Shown one piece after another: positions 24,775-34,352 of a stretch of DNA of 64,000 nt. Numbering within the stretch: position 1 is the stretch's first letter; every line of letters starts with the position of its first letter. This DNA comes from Gammaproteobacteria bacterium (lineage in GTDB: Bacteria; Pseudomonadota; Gammaproteobacteria; Steroidobacterales; Foliamicaceae): assembly GCA_026708965.1 (NCBI GenBank), contig JAPOTY010000009.1:1-64000 (forward strand). The letters run 5' to 3'. The notes beneath the pieces are model-generated. The model saw nothing but the letters and a program-made list of their open reading frames with translations, was not told the DNA's origin and did not search any database. The translations under genes and the position numbers were made by a program.

Positions 24775-25832
24775 GGTTCCGCTCCTGTTTCCGCTGGCGA
24801 GAACTCCTCCTCGAACAGGCGCCAGGAAACGAAAAACAATGCCGCCAGAACCGGTCCTATGACCAGTCCGGAGAAACCGAAAACCGACAAGCCTCCGAGC
24901 GTTGCGAGCAGCACCACATAGTCGGGCAGGCTGGCTCGTCTGCCGACCAGAATGGGGCGCAGGATATTGTCAGCCAAGCCAACGACCAGCGTGCCCACAG
25001 CAACCAGCACCAGCCCCTGGACCCAGGCGCCCGAAGCAAACAGCCACACAGCCGCCGGCGCCCACACCATCGCAGGCCCCACAGCCGGAACAATCGACAG
25101 CACCCCCATCAGAACGCCCAACAGAACCGGACTGCCGACACCAAGAAGCGCCAGTGTCACGCCGCCCAGCCCGCCCTGCACCACGCCGATCACGACCGTG
25201 GAGGTGACGCTGATCCGGGACACCGTTGCAAACTGCGCGAACAGCTGGTATTCGCGCTCATCGCCCAGCGGCAGCACCCGCACCAGCAGGGCCACCAGTT
25301 TCTCGCCGTCCCGCAGGAAGAAGAACAGCAGGTAGAGCATGAGGGCGAGCTGCAGAACCAGCTTGAGCACACCCTGGCCCGCGGCGGCCAGCCCCGTGGC
25401 CGCGAATCTTCCAGCGTTGGCCGAAGCGGACACCAGCCCCGCGCGCATCTGCTCCAGGCTCAGCCCCAAGGTTTCCAGCCAGTCCTTCACCCAAGGCAAC
25501 CAGGCGACGATCGTTTTCAGCGGCGCGGAAGGATCGAACTCGCCCTGCTCCACCGCCGCGTAGAACAGGCTGGCCTCGCGCGCCACAGCCCAGCCCAGCA
25601 ACAGCACGGGCGCAACCACTCCCGCCGCCACGATCAGCAGCACGGCGGCGGCCGCCAGCGAAGGCTTTGCAAGCAGGAGCGGCATCAGGCGCCGGTAAAG
25701 GCCATGAAACAGGATGGCCAGCACGGCCGCCCAGAACACCGCGAGGAGCAGGTCGGCCAGCAGCAGGATAAAGGCCGCGGTAACGGCGGCGACCAGCACT
25801 AACAGGGAACTACGCTGAAGAGTGATGCCCAT
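24771..25832 (-). CDS. AI-2E family transporter (PerM/YdiK/TqsA-like)
   Basis: An inner-membrane protein of 353 aa starting MGITLQRSSLLVLV. It has paired hydrophobic helices near 10-55 (with LLADLLLAVFWAAVLAIL), one at about 60-85, a soluble loop (about 95-140), and a C-terminal bundle with LFFFLRDGEKLVALL and GVLSIVPAVGPA, which are family hallmarks. Members export small molecules, quorum signals or ions; the substrate here is unknown. The frame stays open upstream through the tRNA-Pro gene, but those codons are tRNA, so the ATG at 25832 is the start. Confidence 0.88.
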   Translation of the reverse strand: MGITLQRSSLLVLVAAVTAAFILLLADLLLAVFWAAVLAILFHGLYRRLMPLLLAKPSLAAAAVLLIVAAGVVAPVLLLGWAVAREASLFYAAVEQGEFDPSAPLKTIVAWLPWVKDWLETLGLSLEQMRAGLVSASANAGRFAATGLAAAGQGVLKLVLQLALMLYLLFFFLRDGEKLVALLVRVLPLGDEREYQLFAQFATVSRISVTSTVVIGVVQGGLGGVTLALLGVGSPVLLGVLMGVLSIVPAVGPAMVWAPAAVWLFASGAWVQGLVLVAVGTLVVGLADNILRPILVGRRASLPDYVVLLATLGGLSVFGFSGLVIGPVLAALFFVSWRLFEEEFSPAETGAEP

Positions 25833-25858
25833 GATTGAATCGGGTAGGCAGAAGGGAA

Positions 25859-25935
<77 letters not shown>

Positions 25936-25996
25936 GACCGCCCGCCTATTCTATCGCCAGCGGCATGTTGCCGAACATGCGCCGCACGGCGTTGCG

Positions 25997-26353
25997 TTAC
26001 TTGAGCAGGCCGTGCAGCTCCTCCAGCTCCACGCGCATCTGGCGCACGAATTGCCGCAGATGGCTCTGGTCCTCGCGCCGCTCCGCGCCCTCCAGCCGCT
26101 GCCGCGCGCCCGCTAGGGTGTAACCTTCCACTTGGAGCAGATAGCGGATCTGACGGATCAGCATGATGTCCTTCGCTTGGTAGTAACGGCGGCCGCCGCG
26201 GCGCTTGGTGGGGTTGAGTTGCGAAAACTCCTTCTCCCAGTAGCGCAGCACATGCTGCTCAACCTGGCAGAGCTTGCCCGCCTCGCCAATCGTAAAGAGC
26301 CGCTTCGCCGGAATGGGCGGCAGCTTGAGGTCGCGATCAATCTGGTCCAGCAC
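25997..26353 (-). CDS. MerR-family regulator next to ihfA
   Basis: A protein of 118 aa. The winged helix-turn-helix reads [20 protein letters not shown], then [20 protein letters not shown], followed by a coiled coil for dimerisation. There is no C-terminal effector domain and no metal-binding cysteine cluster, so this is the short MerR form found beside ihfA across gammaproteobacteria. It starts at GTG, overlapping the ihfA end by 17 bases. Its targets are unknown. Confidence 0.88.
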   Translation of the reverse strand: MLDQIDRDLKLPPIPAKRLFTIGEAGKLCQVEQHVLRYWEKEFSQLNPTKRRGGRRYYQAKDIMLIRQIRYLLQVEGYTLAGARQRLEGAERREDQSHLRQFVRQMRVELEELHGLLK

Positions 26354-26642
26354 CCGCTTCCACCAATTGCCTCAGTTTCTGTCCCGCCGAAAACGTAACC
26401 ACCCGGCGGACGCTGATAGGAATGCTCTCGCCGGTGCGCGGATTGCGTCCCGGCCGCTCGCCCTTGTCGCGCAGTTCGAAGTTGCCGAAGCCCGAAATCT
26501 TCACGCGCTGGCCATCCACCAGCGCGTCGCTGATGCTTTCAAAGACCTCGCTGACAACCATCGCGCCCTCTTGCTTGCTCATGCCGATATTGGCATGCAG
26601 GGAGCCGACAATGCCTGCCCGGGTTAGCATATTTCGTTTCAT
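26337..26642 (-). CDS. ihfA: Integration host factor alpha subunit
   Basis: A protein of 101 aa of the HU/IHF fold. [20 protein letters not shown] and [10 protein letters not shown] contain the DNA-inserting arm with its proline, followed by [11 protein letters not shown]. It bends DNA as a heterodimer with IhfB. Its ATG overlaps the pheT stop by four bases. The N-terminal 20 residues ([13 protein letters not shown]) are less conserved than in Escherichia coli. Confidence 0.93.
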   Translation of the reverse strand: MKRNMLTRAGIVGSLHANIGMSKQEGAMVVSEVFESISDALVDGQRVKISGFGNFELRDKGERPGRNPRTGESIPISVRRVVTFSAGQKLRQLVEAGAGPD

Positions 26643-28678
26643 TCGCGAACGCTGATTCCGAACTTCTTTTCTAGGAGCGAGACCACGCCGCGTACGGCAC
26701 CGTCCACTTCCTGGTCCGTTAGTGTCCGTGAAATTGACTGAAAAATCAAGCCTAAACCAACGCTTTTTGTATCAGTTTGGAAATTCTTCCCGCCTTCATA
26801 AAGATCGAATACGAAAACTTCGCGCAGAAGATCGCCGCCATAGGCGCTGATGGCCGCCAGCATTTCGCCCGCCGGAACGCTTTGCGGCGAAAGCAGCGAC
26901 AGATCCCGCCGGGACGACGGAAAGCGGGAGGTGCGGACGGCCTCGGCCGGCCGGGATTCGCGGAGCGCATCAAGCCGCAGAGCGAAAACCTTGGGCATCG
27001 TTTCCTTGCCGCCATCCGCCAAGCGCGGGTGCAACTCCCCCAGCCAGCCGATCTCCTCCGCATCCCGCAGGATGCGGACCGAGCGGCCCGGTCGGAGCGT
27101 TTTGTGCGGTGCCGCTTCCAAGCGGAAACGGTCGGCGAACGAGGACAGGCACAGCATGGCTTCGACATCGCTGCGGGCGTCGAAGAAATCCGTTCGTCTC
27201 TTGCCTTCGCCCCACTGCTCCGGCACGGCATCTCCAGAAAGCAGCCCTGCTATCCATTTTTCCTCTATTATTTCATTGGCTTGTCCAGAAAAGCAAATTC
27301 CAACCTCAAATAATCGCGCGCGCGGCATCCCTCGGTCCCGGTTGTCTCGCCAATTGCGCAAGAGGCCCGGCCACAGCGATCCGCGCAACACCGAGAGTTC
27401 GCTCGACAGCGGGTTGGCGAGCTCCAATTCGGGCGCGCCGGCATGGAAAGCCTGGTGCGTTTCCTTATCGAGAAAGCTATAGTTGACGCATTCGCAATAA
27501 CCCCTGTCAACCAGAAGCGCCCGGATCCGGTCCACATCCACCTGCCGTTCGCTGGACGGCGCGGGATGGGCGCTCCAGCGCGCCGGCGTTTCCGGGATAT
27601 TCTCGTAGCCGTGGACCCGCGCGACCTCCTCCACCAGATCGATTTCCCGGTCCAAGTCGAAACGGAAGGACGGCGGCGTGACTCGCCAGCCCGTCTTGAG
27701 CATGCGGACTTTCATGCCCAAGCCCCGAAGCATTGCCGCCACCTCGGTATCGGGCAGCGCCAGCCCCAAAAGCGCCGCCAGCCGGTCGCGGCGCAAGCGG
27801 ATGGGCTCGCGTTGCGGGAGGCGAGCGCCATCCTTGGAATCGACCACTGGCCCCGCCCGCCCGCCGGCGGCTCCCGCAATCAGTTCCGTGGCAAGTTCCA
27901 GGGCCTCCGCCTGACCGGTCGGATCAACCCCGCGCTCGAATCGCAGCGATGCCTCGGTCTGTAGCCCCAAGCGGCGAGCCCTGCCGGCCACCGCCGCCGG
28001 CGCAAAGAACGCGGATTCGAGCAGCACGGCCCGGGTGCGGTCGCTCACCGCGCTGCTCAAACCGCCCATGATGCCGGCGGCGGCCACGGCCTGATGTTCG
28101 TCCGCAATCACCAGCACGTCGGAATCCAGGGCCGCCTCGGTGCCGTCCAGCAGCGTGAGGGTTTCGCCTTGCCTGGCCCAGCGCGCGCAAAGATTGCCGT
28201 TAAGGCGCGCAAGGTCGTAAGCATGCATGGGCTGGCCCAACTCCAGCATCACGTAGTTGGTCACATCCACCAGCAGGTGCAAGGGCCGCACCCCTGCCGA
28301 TACCAGCCGGCGGGCGATGAAATCCGGGGTCGCGGCGGCGCCTTGAAGATCCTCGATCACCCGGCCCGCAAACCGCGGGCAACCCTCCGGGGCATCAAGC
28401 CCCAGTTCCCGCCGCGCATCGCAGGCGGCGGGCGCGGCGGGCGGCAGGCGCGCGGACAGCTTCGCCCTGAACAGCGCGGCAACCTCGCGGGCCACGCCGC
28501 GCACCGAAAAGCAGTCCGCCCGATTCGGCGTGAGCGCCAATTCCAGCACGGCGGAACCGTGCTCTGAACGGCTGATCCGGTCCACCTCCAGCCCCGCCAT
28601 GGTAAGACGGTCGGCCAACGCTTGTTCGCCCACCTGCGGATCGCACCACTCGCGCAGCCATTCCAAGTCGATTTTCAT
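26639..28678 (-). CDS. pheT: Phenylalanyl-tRNA synthetase beta subunit lacking the N-terminal tRNA-binding domain
   Basis: The beta subunit of the alpha2-beta2 enzyme that charges tRNA-Phe; 679 aa, against about 795 in most bacteria. The start [11 protein letters not shown] and GLEVDRI are followed almost at once by [19 protein letters not shown]. In Escherichia coli these two segments are separated by roughly 115 residues that form the EMAP/Trbp tRNA-binding domain, so that domain has been removed cleanly in frame. The B3/B4 editing region, B5 ([17 protein letters not shown]), the catalytic-like domain and the C-terminal ferredoxin anticodon-binding domain ([13 protein letters not shown] ... 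[14 protein letters not shown]) remain. It overlaps pheS and ihfA by four bases each. Confidence 0.93.
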   Translation of the reverse strand: MKIDLEWLREWCDPQVGEQALADRLTMAGLEVDRISRSEHGSAVLELALTPNRADCFSVRGVAREVAALFRAKLSARLPPAAPAACDARRELGLDAPEGCPRFAGRVIEDLQGAAATPDFIARRLVSAGVRPLHLLVDVTNYVMLELGQPMHAYDLARLNGNLCARWARQGETLTLLDGTEAALDSDVLVIADEHQAVAAAGIMGGLSSAVSDRTRAVLLESAFFAPAAVAGRARRLGLQTEASLRFERGVDPTGQAEALELATELIAGAAGGRAGPVVDSKDGARLPQREPIRLRRDRLAALLGLALPDTEVAAMLRGLGMKVRMLKTGWRVTPPSFRFDLDREIDLVEEVARVHGYENIPETPARWSAHPAPSSERQVDVDRIRALLVDRGYCECVNYSFLDKETHQAFHAGAPELELANPLSSELSVLRGSLWPGLLRNWRDNRDRGMPRARLFEVGICFSGQANEIIEEKWIAGLLSGDAVPEQWGEGKRRTDFFDARSDVEAMLCLSSFADRFRLEAAPHKTLRPGRSVRILRDAEEIGWLGELHPRLADGGKETMPKVFALRLDALRESRPAEAVRTSRFPSSRRDLSLLSPQSVPAGEMLAAISAYGGDLLREVFVFDLYEGGKNFQTDTKSVGLGLIFQSISRTLTDQEVDGAVRGVVSLLEKKFGISVRE

Positions 28679-29661
28679 GGCGCGAACTGCCCGAGAAAGC
28701 GGATATCGTTATCGAAAAAGCGCCGGATATCGCGCACACCGTAGCGCAGCATAGCCATGCGCTCCACGCCCATGCCGAAGGCGTAGCCGGTGTAACGCTC
28801 CGGATCCACCCCGCCGAAGCGCAGAACTTCCGGATGCACCATCCCGCAGCCTAGGATTTCCAGCCAGCCACCGCCCTCCCAGCGCACATCCATCTCAGCC
28901 GAAGGCTCGGTGAACGGGAAATACGAAGCCCGGAAACGCACCTCAACCTCGCGCTCGAAAAACTGCTCGGCAAATTCGTGCAGCAGCGACTTGAGATTGG
29001 CCAGGCTTAAGCCTTCCTCCACCGCCAGCCCCTCTACTTGATGGAACACCGGCGTGTGGGTCTGGTCCGAATCCCGCCGGAACACCCGCCCCAGCGAAAT
29101 CACCTTGAGCGGCGCGCCCTCGCCCAGCATGGAGCGAACCTGCACTGGCGAGGTATGGGTGCGAAGCAGCATGCCGGACGGCAGATAGAAGGTATCGTGC
29201 ATGTCCCGCGCTGGATGGTTGGCCGGCATATTGAGGGCCGTGAAGTTATGGAACTCGTCCTCGATCTCAGGCCCCGACCGAGCCGCGAAGCCGGCCCCGG
29301 CCAGTATCGCGCGCACCCTTCGAATAGTGCGGCTCAAGGGGTGCTCCGCACCGGGAAGCACACCGCGGCCCGGCAGGCTCACGTCGATCCCGCCTTCGCT
29401 CAAGGCCGCATCCAGCCGGCGTTTGCTTAATGCCTTCCTGCGCGCGGCGATTGCGGCGCCCAATTCGTTCTTGGCGCGGTTGACCGCTTTGCCGACGGTC
29501 GGTCGTTCCTCCGCCGGCAGAGATCCGAGGGCCTTCAGTTGCGCGGTAATCTCTCCATTGCGGCCAAGCAGGCGCACGCGCAGCGCCTCAAGCTCGTCCA
29601 GCGTGCCGGCGGACTCGACCGCCGCCAGCGCCTCGCGCAACCGCTCACTGAGGTCCGCCAC
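28675..29661 (-). CDS. pheS: Phenylalanyl-tRNA synthetase alpha subunit
   Basis: The catalytic subunit of 328 aa, a class II synthetase. The N-terminal coiled coil binds tRNA. HPARDMHDTFYL holds motif 1/2 surroundings, SLGRVFRRDSDQTHTPVFHQ is motif 2, and GYAFGMGVERMAMLRYG is motif 3. It starts at GTG, nine bases after rplT. There is no room for a pheM-type leader and attenuator between rplT and pheS, unlike in Escherichia coli, so phenylalanine attenuation at this point seems absent. Confidence 0.95.
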   Translation of the reverse strand: MADLSERLREALAAVESAGTLDELEALRVRLLGRNGEITAQLKALGSLPAEERPTVGKAVNRAKNELGAAIAARRKALSKRRLDAALSEGGIDVSLPGRGVLPGAEHPLSRTIRRVRAILAGAGFAARSGPEIEDEFHNFTALNMPANHPARDMHDTFYLPSGMLLRTHTSPVQVRSMLGEGAPLKVISLGRVFRRDSDQTHTPVFHQVEGLAVEEGLSLANLKSLLHEFAEQFFEREVEVRFRASYFPFTEPSAEMDVRWEGGGWLEILGCGMVHPEVLRFGGVDPERYTGYAFGMGVERMAMLRYGVRDIRRFFDNDIRFLGQFAP

Positions 29662-29670
29662 AGAGGCGGA

Positions 29671-30021
29671 TCAAGCCGCAGCGGCCCGCTTCGCCAGGTC
29701 GGCAAACGCCTCCTGATGATGTACGGCGATATCAGCCAGAACCTTGCGGTCCAGCTCGATTCCCGCTTTTCTCAGCCCGCTCATAAAGCGGCTATAGGAA
29801 ATCCCGTGAAGCCGGGCGGCGGCGTTGATGCGGGCAATCCACAGGGCGCGGAACACGCGCTTGCGCTGGCGCCGATCGCGGTAGGCGTATTGACCGGCCT
29901 TGGTAACCGCTTGGCGCGCCACGCGGTACGAACGGCTGCGAGCGCCCTGGTAGCCCTTGGCCTTCTTCAGGACCTTCTTATGCCTGGCGCGCGTGGTCAC
30001 GCCGCGTTTCACCCTGGCCAT
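29671..30021 (-). CDS. rplT: 50S ribosomal protein L20
   Basis: A protein of 116 aa, basic throughout, with [22 protein letters not shown] at its start (positions 3-24) and [20 protein letters not shown] near the end. It is an early assembly protein of the large subunit that also represses rpmI-rplT translation in enterobacteria by binding the leader mRNA. It follows rpmI after 34 bases. Confidence 0.96.
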   Translation of the reverse strand: MARVKRGVTTRARHKKVLKKAKGYQGARSRSYRVARQAVTKAGQYAYRDRRQRKRVFRALWIARINAAARLHGISYSRFMSGLRKAGIELDRKVLADIAVHHQEAFADLAKRAAAA

Positions 30022-30055
30022 ATCTGAACCTGCCTTGTGAGTAGTCGCTAAATGG

Positions 30056-30253
30056 CTAACCGTACGGCAGCAGCCGTTTGGCGCCGGCCACGTCCGCCTT
30101 GGCCACCATGGCCGGAGAACCCAGCTTGCGTTTGCGTTTGCTGCTCTTCTTGGTGAGGATGTGGTTAAGGTGCGAGCGGGCTCGCTTGAACGAGCCGCCG
30201 CCGGTGCGGCGAAGGCGCTTGGCCGCGCCGCGGTTTGTTTTCTGCTTGGGCAT
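30056..30253 (-). CDS. rpmI: 50S ribosomal protein L35
   Basis: A protein of 65 aa: [20 protein letters not shown], then [19 protein letters not shown], the standard L35 pattern. It lies between infC and rplT in the conserved order, with 24 bases to infC. Confidence 0.95.
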   Translation of the reverse strand: MPKQKTNRGAAKRLRRTGGGSFKRARSHLNHILTKKSSKRKRKLGSPAMVAKADVAGAKRLLPYG

Positions 30254-30277
30254 GGGGGTGTTTTCTCGTGCGGCGGT

Positions 30278-30799
30278 TCAATTTCGCTTGCGCGGCGCCA
30301 TGACCATCGTCAACTGCCTGCCTTCCAGCTTGGGCTCCTGTTCGACCATCGCAACCTCGCTCAGATCCTCGCGCACCCGGTCCAGCAATTTGGCGCCCAG
30401 TTCCTGGTGCGCCATTTCCCGACCGCGGAAGCGCAAGGTAATCTTGGTCTTGTCGCCGTGCTCGATAAACCGCAGCAAGTTGCGCAGCTTCACGTCGTAG
30501 TCGCCCCGGTCCGTGCCGGGCCGCAGCTTGATTTCCTTGACCTGAATCTGCTTCTGCTTCTTCCTTGCCGCGTGCGCCCGCTTGCTCTGCTCAAATACGT
30601 AGCGACCGTAGTCGAGTATCTTGCAAACGGGCGGCGTGGCGTTGGGATCAACTTCCACAAGGTCCAGCCCCCGCTCCCTTGCGGTGCGGAGAGCGTCCTC
30701 GCGGTTCATGACGCCGATCTGTCTGGAATCCTCGCCAATCACCCGAAGCTCGTAGGCTTCGATTTCCTCGTTGCGAAGAATCCGCTTTTTTTGAGCGAT
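30278..30799 (-). CDS. infC: Translation initiation factor IF-3 (AUC start)
   Basis: A protein of 173 aa. The N-terminal domain is [17 protein letters not shown], and the linker and C-terminal domain are [16 protein letters not shown] and [17 protein letters not shown]. No ATG, GTG or TTG lies at the right place. The frame runs back into thrS, and the only start with proper ribosome-site spacing is ATC at 30799-30797. Rare start codons are the rule for infC, because IF-3 rejects them and so limits its own synthesis; Escherichia coli uses AUU. It is located between thrS (28 bases) and rpmI. Confidence 0.93.
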   Translation of the reverse strand: MAQKKRILRNEEIEAYELRVIGEDSRQIGVMNREDALRTARERGLDLVEVDPNATPPVCKILDYGRYVFEQSKRAHAARKKQKQIQVKEIKLRPGTDRGDYDVKLRNLLRFIEHGDKTKITLRFRGREMAHQELGAKLLDRVREDLSEVAMVEQEPKLEGRQLTMVMAPRKRN

Positions 30800-30814
30800 A
30801 TTGATGTCCTCCAG
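30797..30814 (-). promoter_or_regulatory. Ribosome binding site and non-canonical start of infC
   Basis: Read on the minus strand, ctggagg is followed by eight bases and then atcgctcaa. The strong Shine-Dalgarno and its eight-base spacing single out ATC as the initiator. An ATC two codons earlier would be only two bases from ggagg. The rare codon is the expected device for IF-3 autoregulation. Confidence 0.75.
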
Positions 30815-30827
30815 GAAACTGGTTCTG

Positions 30828-32750
30828 TCAAGCGCCTTGCAGGGATCCCGAACCTTCGGCAGCCACTCTGGCGAGGAAATCGTCCAAAGGCATTGCGCCA
30901 AGGTCTCCGGCCTCACGCGACCGGACAGCCACATTGCCTTTCTGCTCCTCGCGGTCCCCGAGAACCAAGAGGTAGGGAACGCCCTGCAAAGTGTGGTCGC
31001 GGATTTTATAGCCTATCGTTTCGCTTCTCAAGTCGCAATCGACGCGAAAACCGGCCTTTTTCAGCGCGCCGGAAACGCTGCGCGCATAGCCCTCCTGGCG
31101 TTCGGTGAGCGCTAGGACGGCGGCCTGCACCGGCGCCAGCCACAATGGGAACCGACCGGCGTAGTGCTCGACGAGGATGCCGAAAAAGCGCTCCAGCGAT
31201 CCCAGCAGCGCCCGATGGATCATGATCGGCCGGGGGCGCGATCCGTCGGCGGCCACATACTCGAGATCGAAACGCTCGGGCAGGTTGAAATCGAGCTGCA
31301 CCGTCGAGCATTGCCATTCGCGGCCGATGGCGTCGCGGATCTTGATATCGATCTTGGGGCCGTAGAAGGCGCCGCCGCCAGGATCGAGCTCAAATTTCAT
31401 GTTCTTTTGGCGAAGGGCCGATTGCAGGGCGCGGGTGGCGCGCTCCCAGATATCGTCCGTGCCCACGGCTTTGTCCGGCCGGGTGGCCAGAACCGTGCTG
31501 AATTCCTCGAAGCCGAAGGCGCCGAACAGCTCCAGCGCCAAGTCCAGGATGCGCAGAATCTCGTTCTCGATCTGCTCTTCGGTGCAGAACACATGGGCAT
31601 CGTCCTGGGTGAACCCGCGAACGCGCATCAGCCCGTGCAGGGCGCCGGACATCTCCCGCCGGTACACAGTGCCCAGCTCCGCCCAGCGCATCGGCAGTTC
31701 GCGATGGGAGCGCAGGCGGTTGCGGTAGATAAGGATATGGAACGGGCAGTTCATGGGCCGCAACTGGTAGCCGCGGCCTTCGTCCTCCACCGGCGCATAC
31801 ATGGATTCGCGGTAGAAGTCGGTATGCCCCGAGCGGTCCCAGAGGCCTTCCAGGGCGATATGCGGCGTGAACAGCAGCTCGTAGCCGGCCCGCTGGTGCC
31901 GGTCGCGCCAGAAATCCTCGATCACCCGGCGGATGCGGGCGCCCTTCGGATGCCAGAAAACCAGGCCGCCGCCGGCATCCTCCTGGATGCTGAACAGATC
32001 GAGGTCGGTGCCGATCCGGCGGTGGTCGCGCTTTGCCGCCTCCTCCAGGCGTTTGAGGTAGGCCTTGAGCGATTTGGAGTCACCCCAGGCAGTGCCGTAG
32101 ATGCGGCGCAGTTGCTCGTTGGATGAATCCCCGCGCCAGTAGGCGCCGGCGGTGCGGGTGAGCTTGAAGGCCTTCAGATGCCCGGTGGACGGAACGTGCG
32201 GCCCTCGGCAGAGGTCCTTCCAGCCGCCCTGGCCGTAAAGGGTAATGGGCTCATCCTCGGGGATCCCGGCGATGATCTCGGCCTTGTAGTGTTCGCCGAT
32301 CGAGCGGAAGTGCTCCACGGCTTCATCGCGGGCCAGCGTTTTATGCGACACGGGCAGGTCGGCCTTGGCCAGTTCCTTCATGCGCGCCTCGATCCGTTCC
32401 AGATCCTCGGGAGTGAAGCCGCGTTCGTAGGCGAAGTCGTAGTAGAAGCCGTCCTCTATGACCGGGCCGATGGTGACCTGGGCTCCGGGGAATAGCTCCT
32501 GGACGGCTTGGGCGAGAAGGTGCGCGGCGGAATGCCGGAGTATTTCCAGGCCTTCGGCGTCGCGGGCGGTAATAACGGCGATTTCAGCGTCGCCGTCGAT
32601 TCGGAAATCGGTATCCACGAGCCGTCCGTCAACCCGGCCGGCCAGCGCGGCGCGGGCCAGTCCGGGGCCGATATCGGCTGCGACTTCGGCCACGCTGGGC
32701 GCTTGGTCGTAGTGGCGGCGGCTGCCGTCGGGAAGCGTGATTTCCGGCAT
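30828..32750 (-). CDS. thrS: Threonyl-tRNA synthetase
   Basis: A protein of 640 aa, normal length. TGS domain (1-60, [12 protein letters not shown]), editing domain with [11 protein letters not shown] and [12 protein letters not shown] (zinc/editing Cys and His), class II core with [35 protein letters not shown] and [15 protein letters not shown], and a C-terminal anticodon domain. An ATG eight codons upstream is possible, but 32750 fits the family. It is the first gene of the translation operon running to merR. Confidence 0.96.
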   Translation of the reverse strand: MPEITLPDGSRRHYDQAPSVAEVAADIGPGLARAALAGRVDGRLVDTDFRIDGDAEIAVITARDAEGLEILRHSAAHLLAQAVQELFPGAQVTIGPVIEDGFYYDFAYERGFTPEDLERIEARMKELAKADLPVSHKTLARDEAVEHFRSIGEHYKAEIIAGIPEDEPITLYGQGGWKDLCRGPHVPSTGHLKAFKLTRTAGAYWRGDSSNEQLRRIYGTAWGDSKSLKAYLKRLEEAAKRDHRRIGTDLDLFSIQEDAGGGLVFWHPKGARIRRVIEDFWRDRHQRAGYELLFTPHIALEGLWDRSGHTDFYRESMYAPVEDEGRGYQLRPMNCPFHILIYRNRLRSHRELPMRWAELGTVYRREMSGALHGLMRVRGFTQDDAHVFCTEEQIENEILRILDLALELFGAFGFEEFSTVLATRPDKAVGTDDIWERATRALQSALRQKNMKFELDPGGGAFYGPKIDIKIRDAIGREWQCSTVQLDFNLPERFDLEYVAADGSRPRPIMIHRALLGSLERFFGILVEHYAGRFPLWLAPVQAAVLALTERQEGYARSVSGALKKAGFRVDCDLRSETIGYKIRDHTLQGVPYLLVLGDREEQKGNVAVRSREAGDLGAMPLDDFLARVAAEGSGSLQGA

Positions 32751-32826
32751 GCGGCGATTGTACGCGGACGGCATCCGAAATGAGGCCGGCGCAGGGCGTT
32801 GGCTGCCGCGCTGAAAGGCGGCGAGC

Positions 32827-33627
32827 TTACGGGACGGAATGCCTGCGGGCGGGGCTCAGGGCGAGGACGCGCAGAGGGCTGCCGGAGCCTTCCTCCAGTT
32901 TCAGCGGGGCGGTGAAGAGGATTGCGCCGACGGGCGGCAGCTGGTCCAGGTTGTTCAGGCATTGCAGGCCGTACTTGCCGGCGCCGTGCATGTAGTAGTG
33001 GCAGGGGTACGGGGGATTGAGCCGCTGCGCCTGGCCGCTGTCGGTGCCGATGGTCTCGGTGCCGAAACCCAGCACGTCACGCTCATCGACCAGGAACCTG
33101 ACGCAGCCCACATCCGGCCCCGGGGTGTGCTGGCCGATCTCATCGTAATTCTGGAACGCCACCGGATCGTCCGCCCGGCGCGCCCAGCCGGTCCGCATCA
33201 GCACCCAGGCGCCTGCGGGTATCCGATCGTGCTCGGCCTCCCATTGCTCCAAGCGCTCGCGGGTCAGCAGGAAGTCGGCATCGCGCTCCGCGTCCTCGGT
33301 GCAATCCACCACGCAGGCCGGCGCGATCATCTGTTCGGGCGGAACCGTATCGACCGAGTTATTCGGCAGCTCGCGCCCGGAAACCCAGTGGATGGGCGCG
33401 TCGAAATGCGTTCCGGTATGCTCGCACAGCGTGAAGTTATTCCAGTACCAGGCGGGCCCGCGGCTGTCGTAGCGGGAAATCTCCTCGCTGCGGTAAGGCA
33501 GCGCCTGGCCCATTTCCGGCGGCAGGCCGAGTTGGGGGAAGGAAGGGGTCAGCGTGTGCGTCAGGTCGATAACCTTGATCTTGCCTGCGGCGATGGCCGC
33601 CAGCAGTTCCCGCAGCAGGCCGCTCAC
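32827..33627 (-). CDS. Cyclase-family metal-dependent hydrolase (kynurenine formamidase-like)
   Basis: A protein of 266 aa. The family signature is [14 protein letters not shown], which binds the metal, followed by [19 protein letters not shown] near the end. Relatives hydrolyse N-formylkynurenine, isatin or cyclic esters and amides. The GTG start overlaps the SDR stop (GTGA), so it is the last gene of the catabolic operon beginning with the Rieske dioxygenase. The substrate is unknown; hydrolysis of a ring-derived lactone or amide is plausible. Confidence 0.85.
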   Translation of the reverse strand: MSGLLRELLAAIAAGKIKVIDLTHTLTPSFPQLGLPPEMGQALPYRSEEISRYDSRGPAWYWNNFTLCEHTGTHFDAPIHWVSGRELPNNSVDTVPPEQMIAPACVVDCTEDAERDADFLLTRERLEQWEAEHDRIPAGAWVLMRTGWARRADDPVAFQNYDEIGQHTPGPDVGCVRFLVDERDVLGFGTETIGTDSGQAQRLNPPYPCHYYMHGAGKYGLQCLNNLDQLPPVGAILFTAPLKLEEGSGSPLRVLALSPARRHSVP

Positions 33628-34352
33628 AGCGTCAACGACCCCACCGAGGTGCCGCCGCAAACGTAGAGCGCCTGCCCGGTCACATAGCCGTTGCCGCGGT
33701 CCAGGAAGAACAGCGCGGCGCGGGCCACGTCGGCGGGCCGCCCGAGCCGTCCGGCCGGGATCGAAGCGGCCAGCCGCGCGGCGCGCCCGCTGTCCGGGGG
33801 CACGGCATCGTCGAACATTTCGGTTTCCGCGATCGGCCCCGGCAGAATGGCGTTGGCGGTGACCTTCAGCGGCGCCAGCTCCAGCGCCCAAGTGCGCGCC
33901 AAGCCGAGCATGCCGGCCTTGGTGGACGCATAGGCGGTGCGTTTGGCCAGCCCCACGACCGCCCGGCTGGAAACCAGCACGATGCGGCCCCAGCCGGCCT
34001 CGCGCATGCAGGCGAGATTGGCCTGGACCATCGCCACCGCGGCGCCCAGATGCAGGCGCGCCAGCGCGTCCATGTCTTGCTGGGTTACTGCCGCCAGCGG
34101 CTTCTCGCGAATCGCGCCGGCGTTGTGAACCAGCCGGTTTGCCGGAACGCTGGCGGCGGCTTCCGCGAAGGCTTGCCGGACCGCTTCGGGATCGGCAAGA
34201 TCCACCGCTATCGATTTCACTGCGGCGGAATCGGCCGCGGCGGGCCGACGCGAGAAGCAGATCACCTCGCCGCCCTGCTCCGCCAGCTTTTCCGCCAAGC
34301 ATGCGCCGATGCCCGAACTGGCGCCCGTCAGCCAGACCCGCCCCTTGCTCAT
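33624..34352 (-). CDS. Short-chain dehydrogenase/reductase
   Basis: A protein of 242 aa, a canonical classical SDR: WLTGASSGIGACLAEKL for NAD(P), HNAGAIREKPL, catalytic Ser in VLVSSRAVVGL and Tyr/Lys in YASTKAG, LPGPIAETEMF, and VTGQALYVCGGTSVG at the end. It overlaps both neighbours by four bases. It is likely a dehydrogenase or reductase acting on a hydroxy or keto intermediate of the operon's pathway. Confidence 0.88.
   Translation of the reverse strand: MSKGRVWLTGASSGIGACLAEKLAEQGGEVICFSRRPAAADSAAVKSIAVDLADPEAVRQAFAEAAASVPANRLVHNAGAIREKPLAAVTQQDMDALARLHLGAAVAMVQANLACMREAGWGRIVLVSSRAVVGLAKRTAYASTKAGMLGLARTWALELAPLKVTANAILPGPIAETEMFDDAVPPDSGRAARLAASIPAGRLGRPADVARAALFFLDRGNGYVTGQALYVCGGTSVGSLTL

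Noticed and set aside
29662-29670. A pheM-type leader and attenuator before pheS
   Set aside because: Only nine bases separate rplT and pheS, so a leader peptide and terminator cannot fit.
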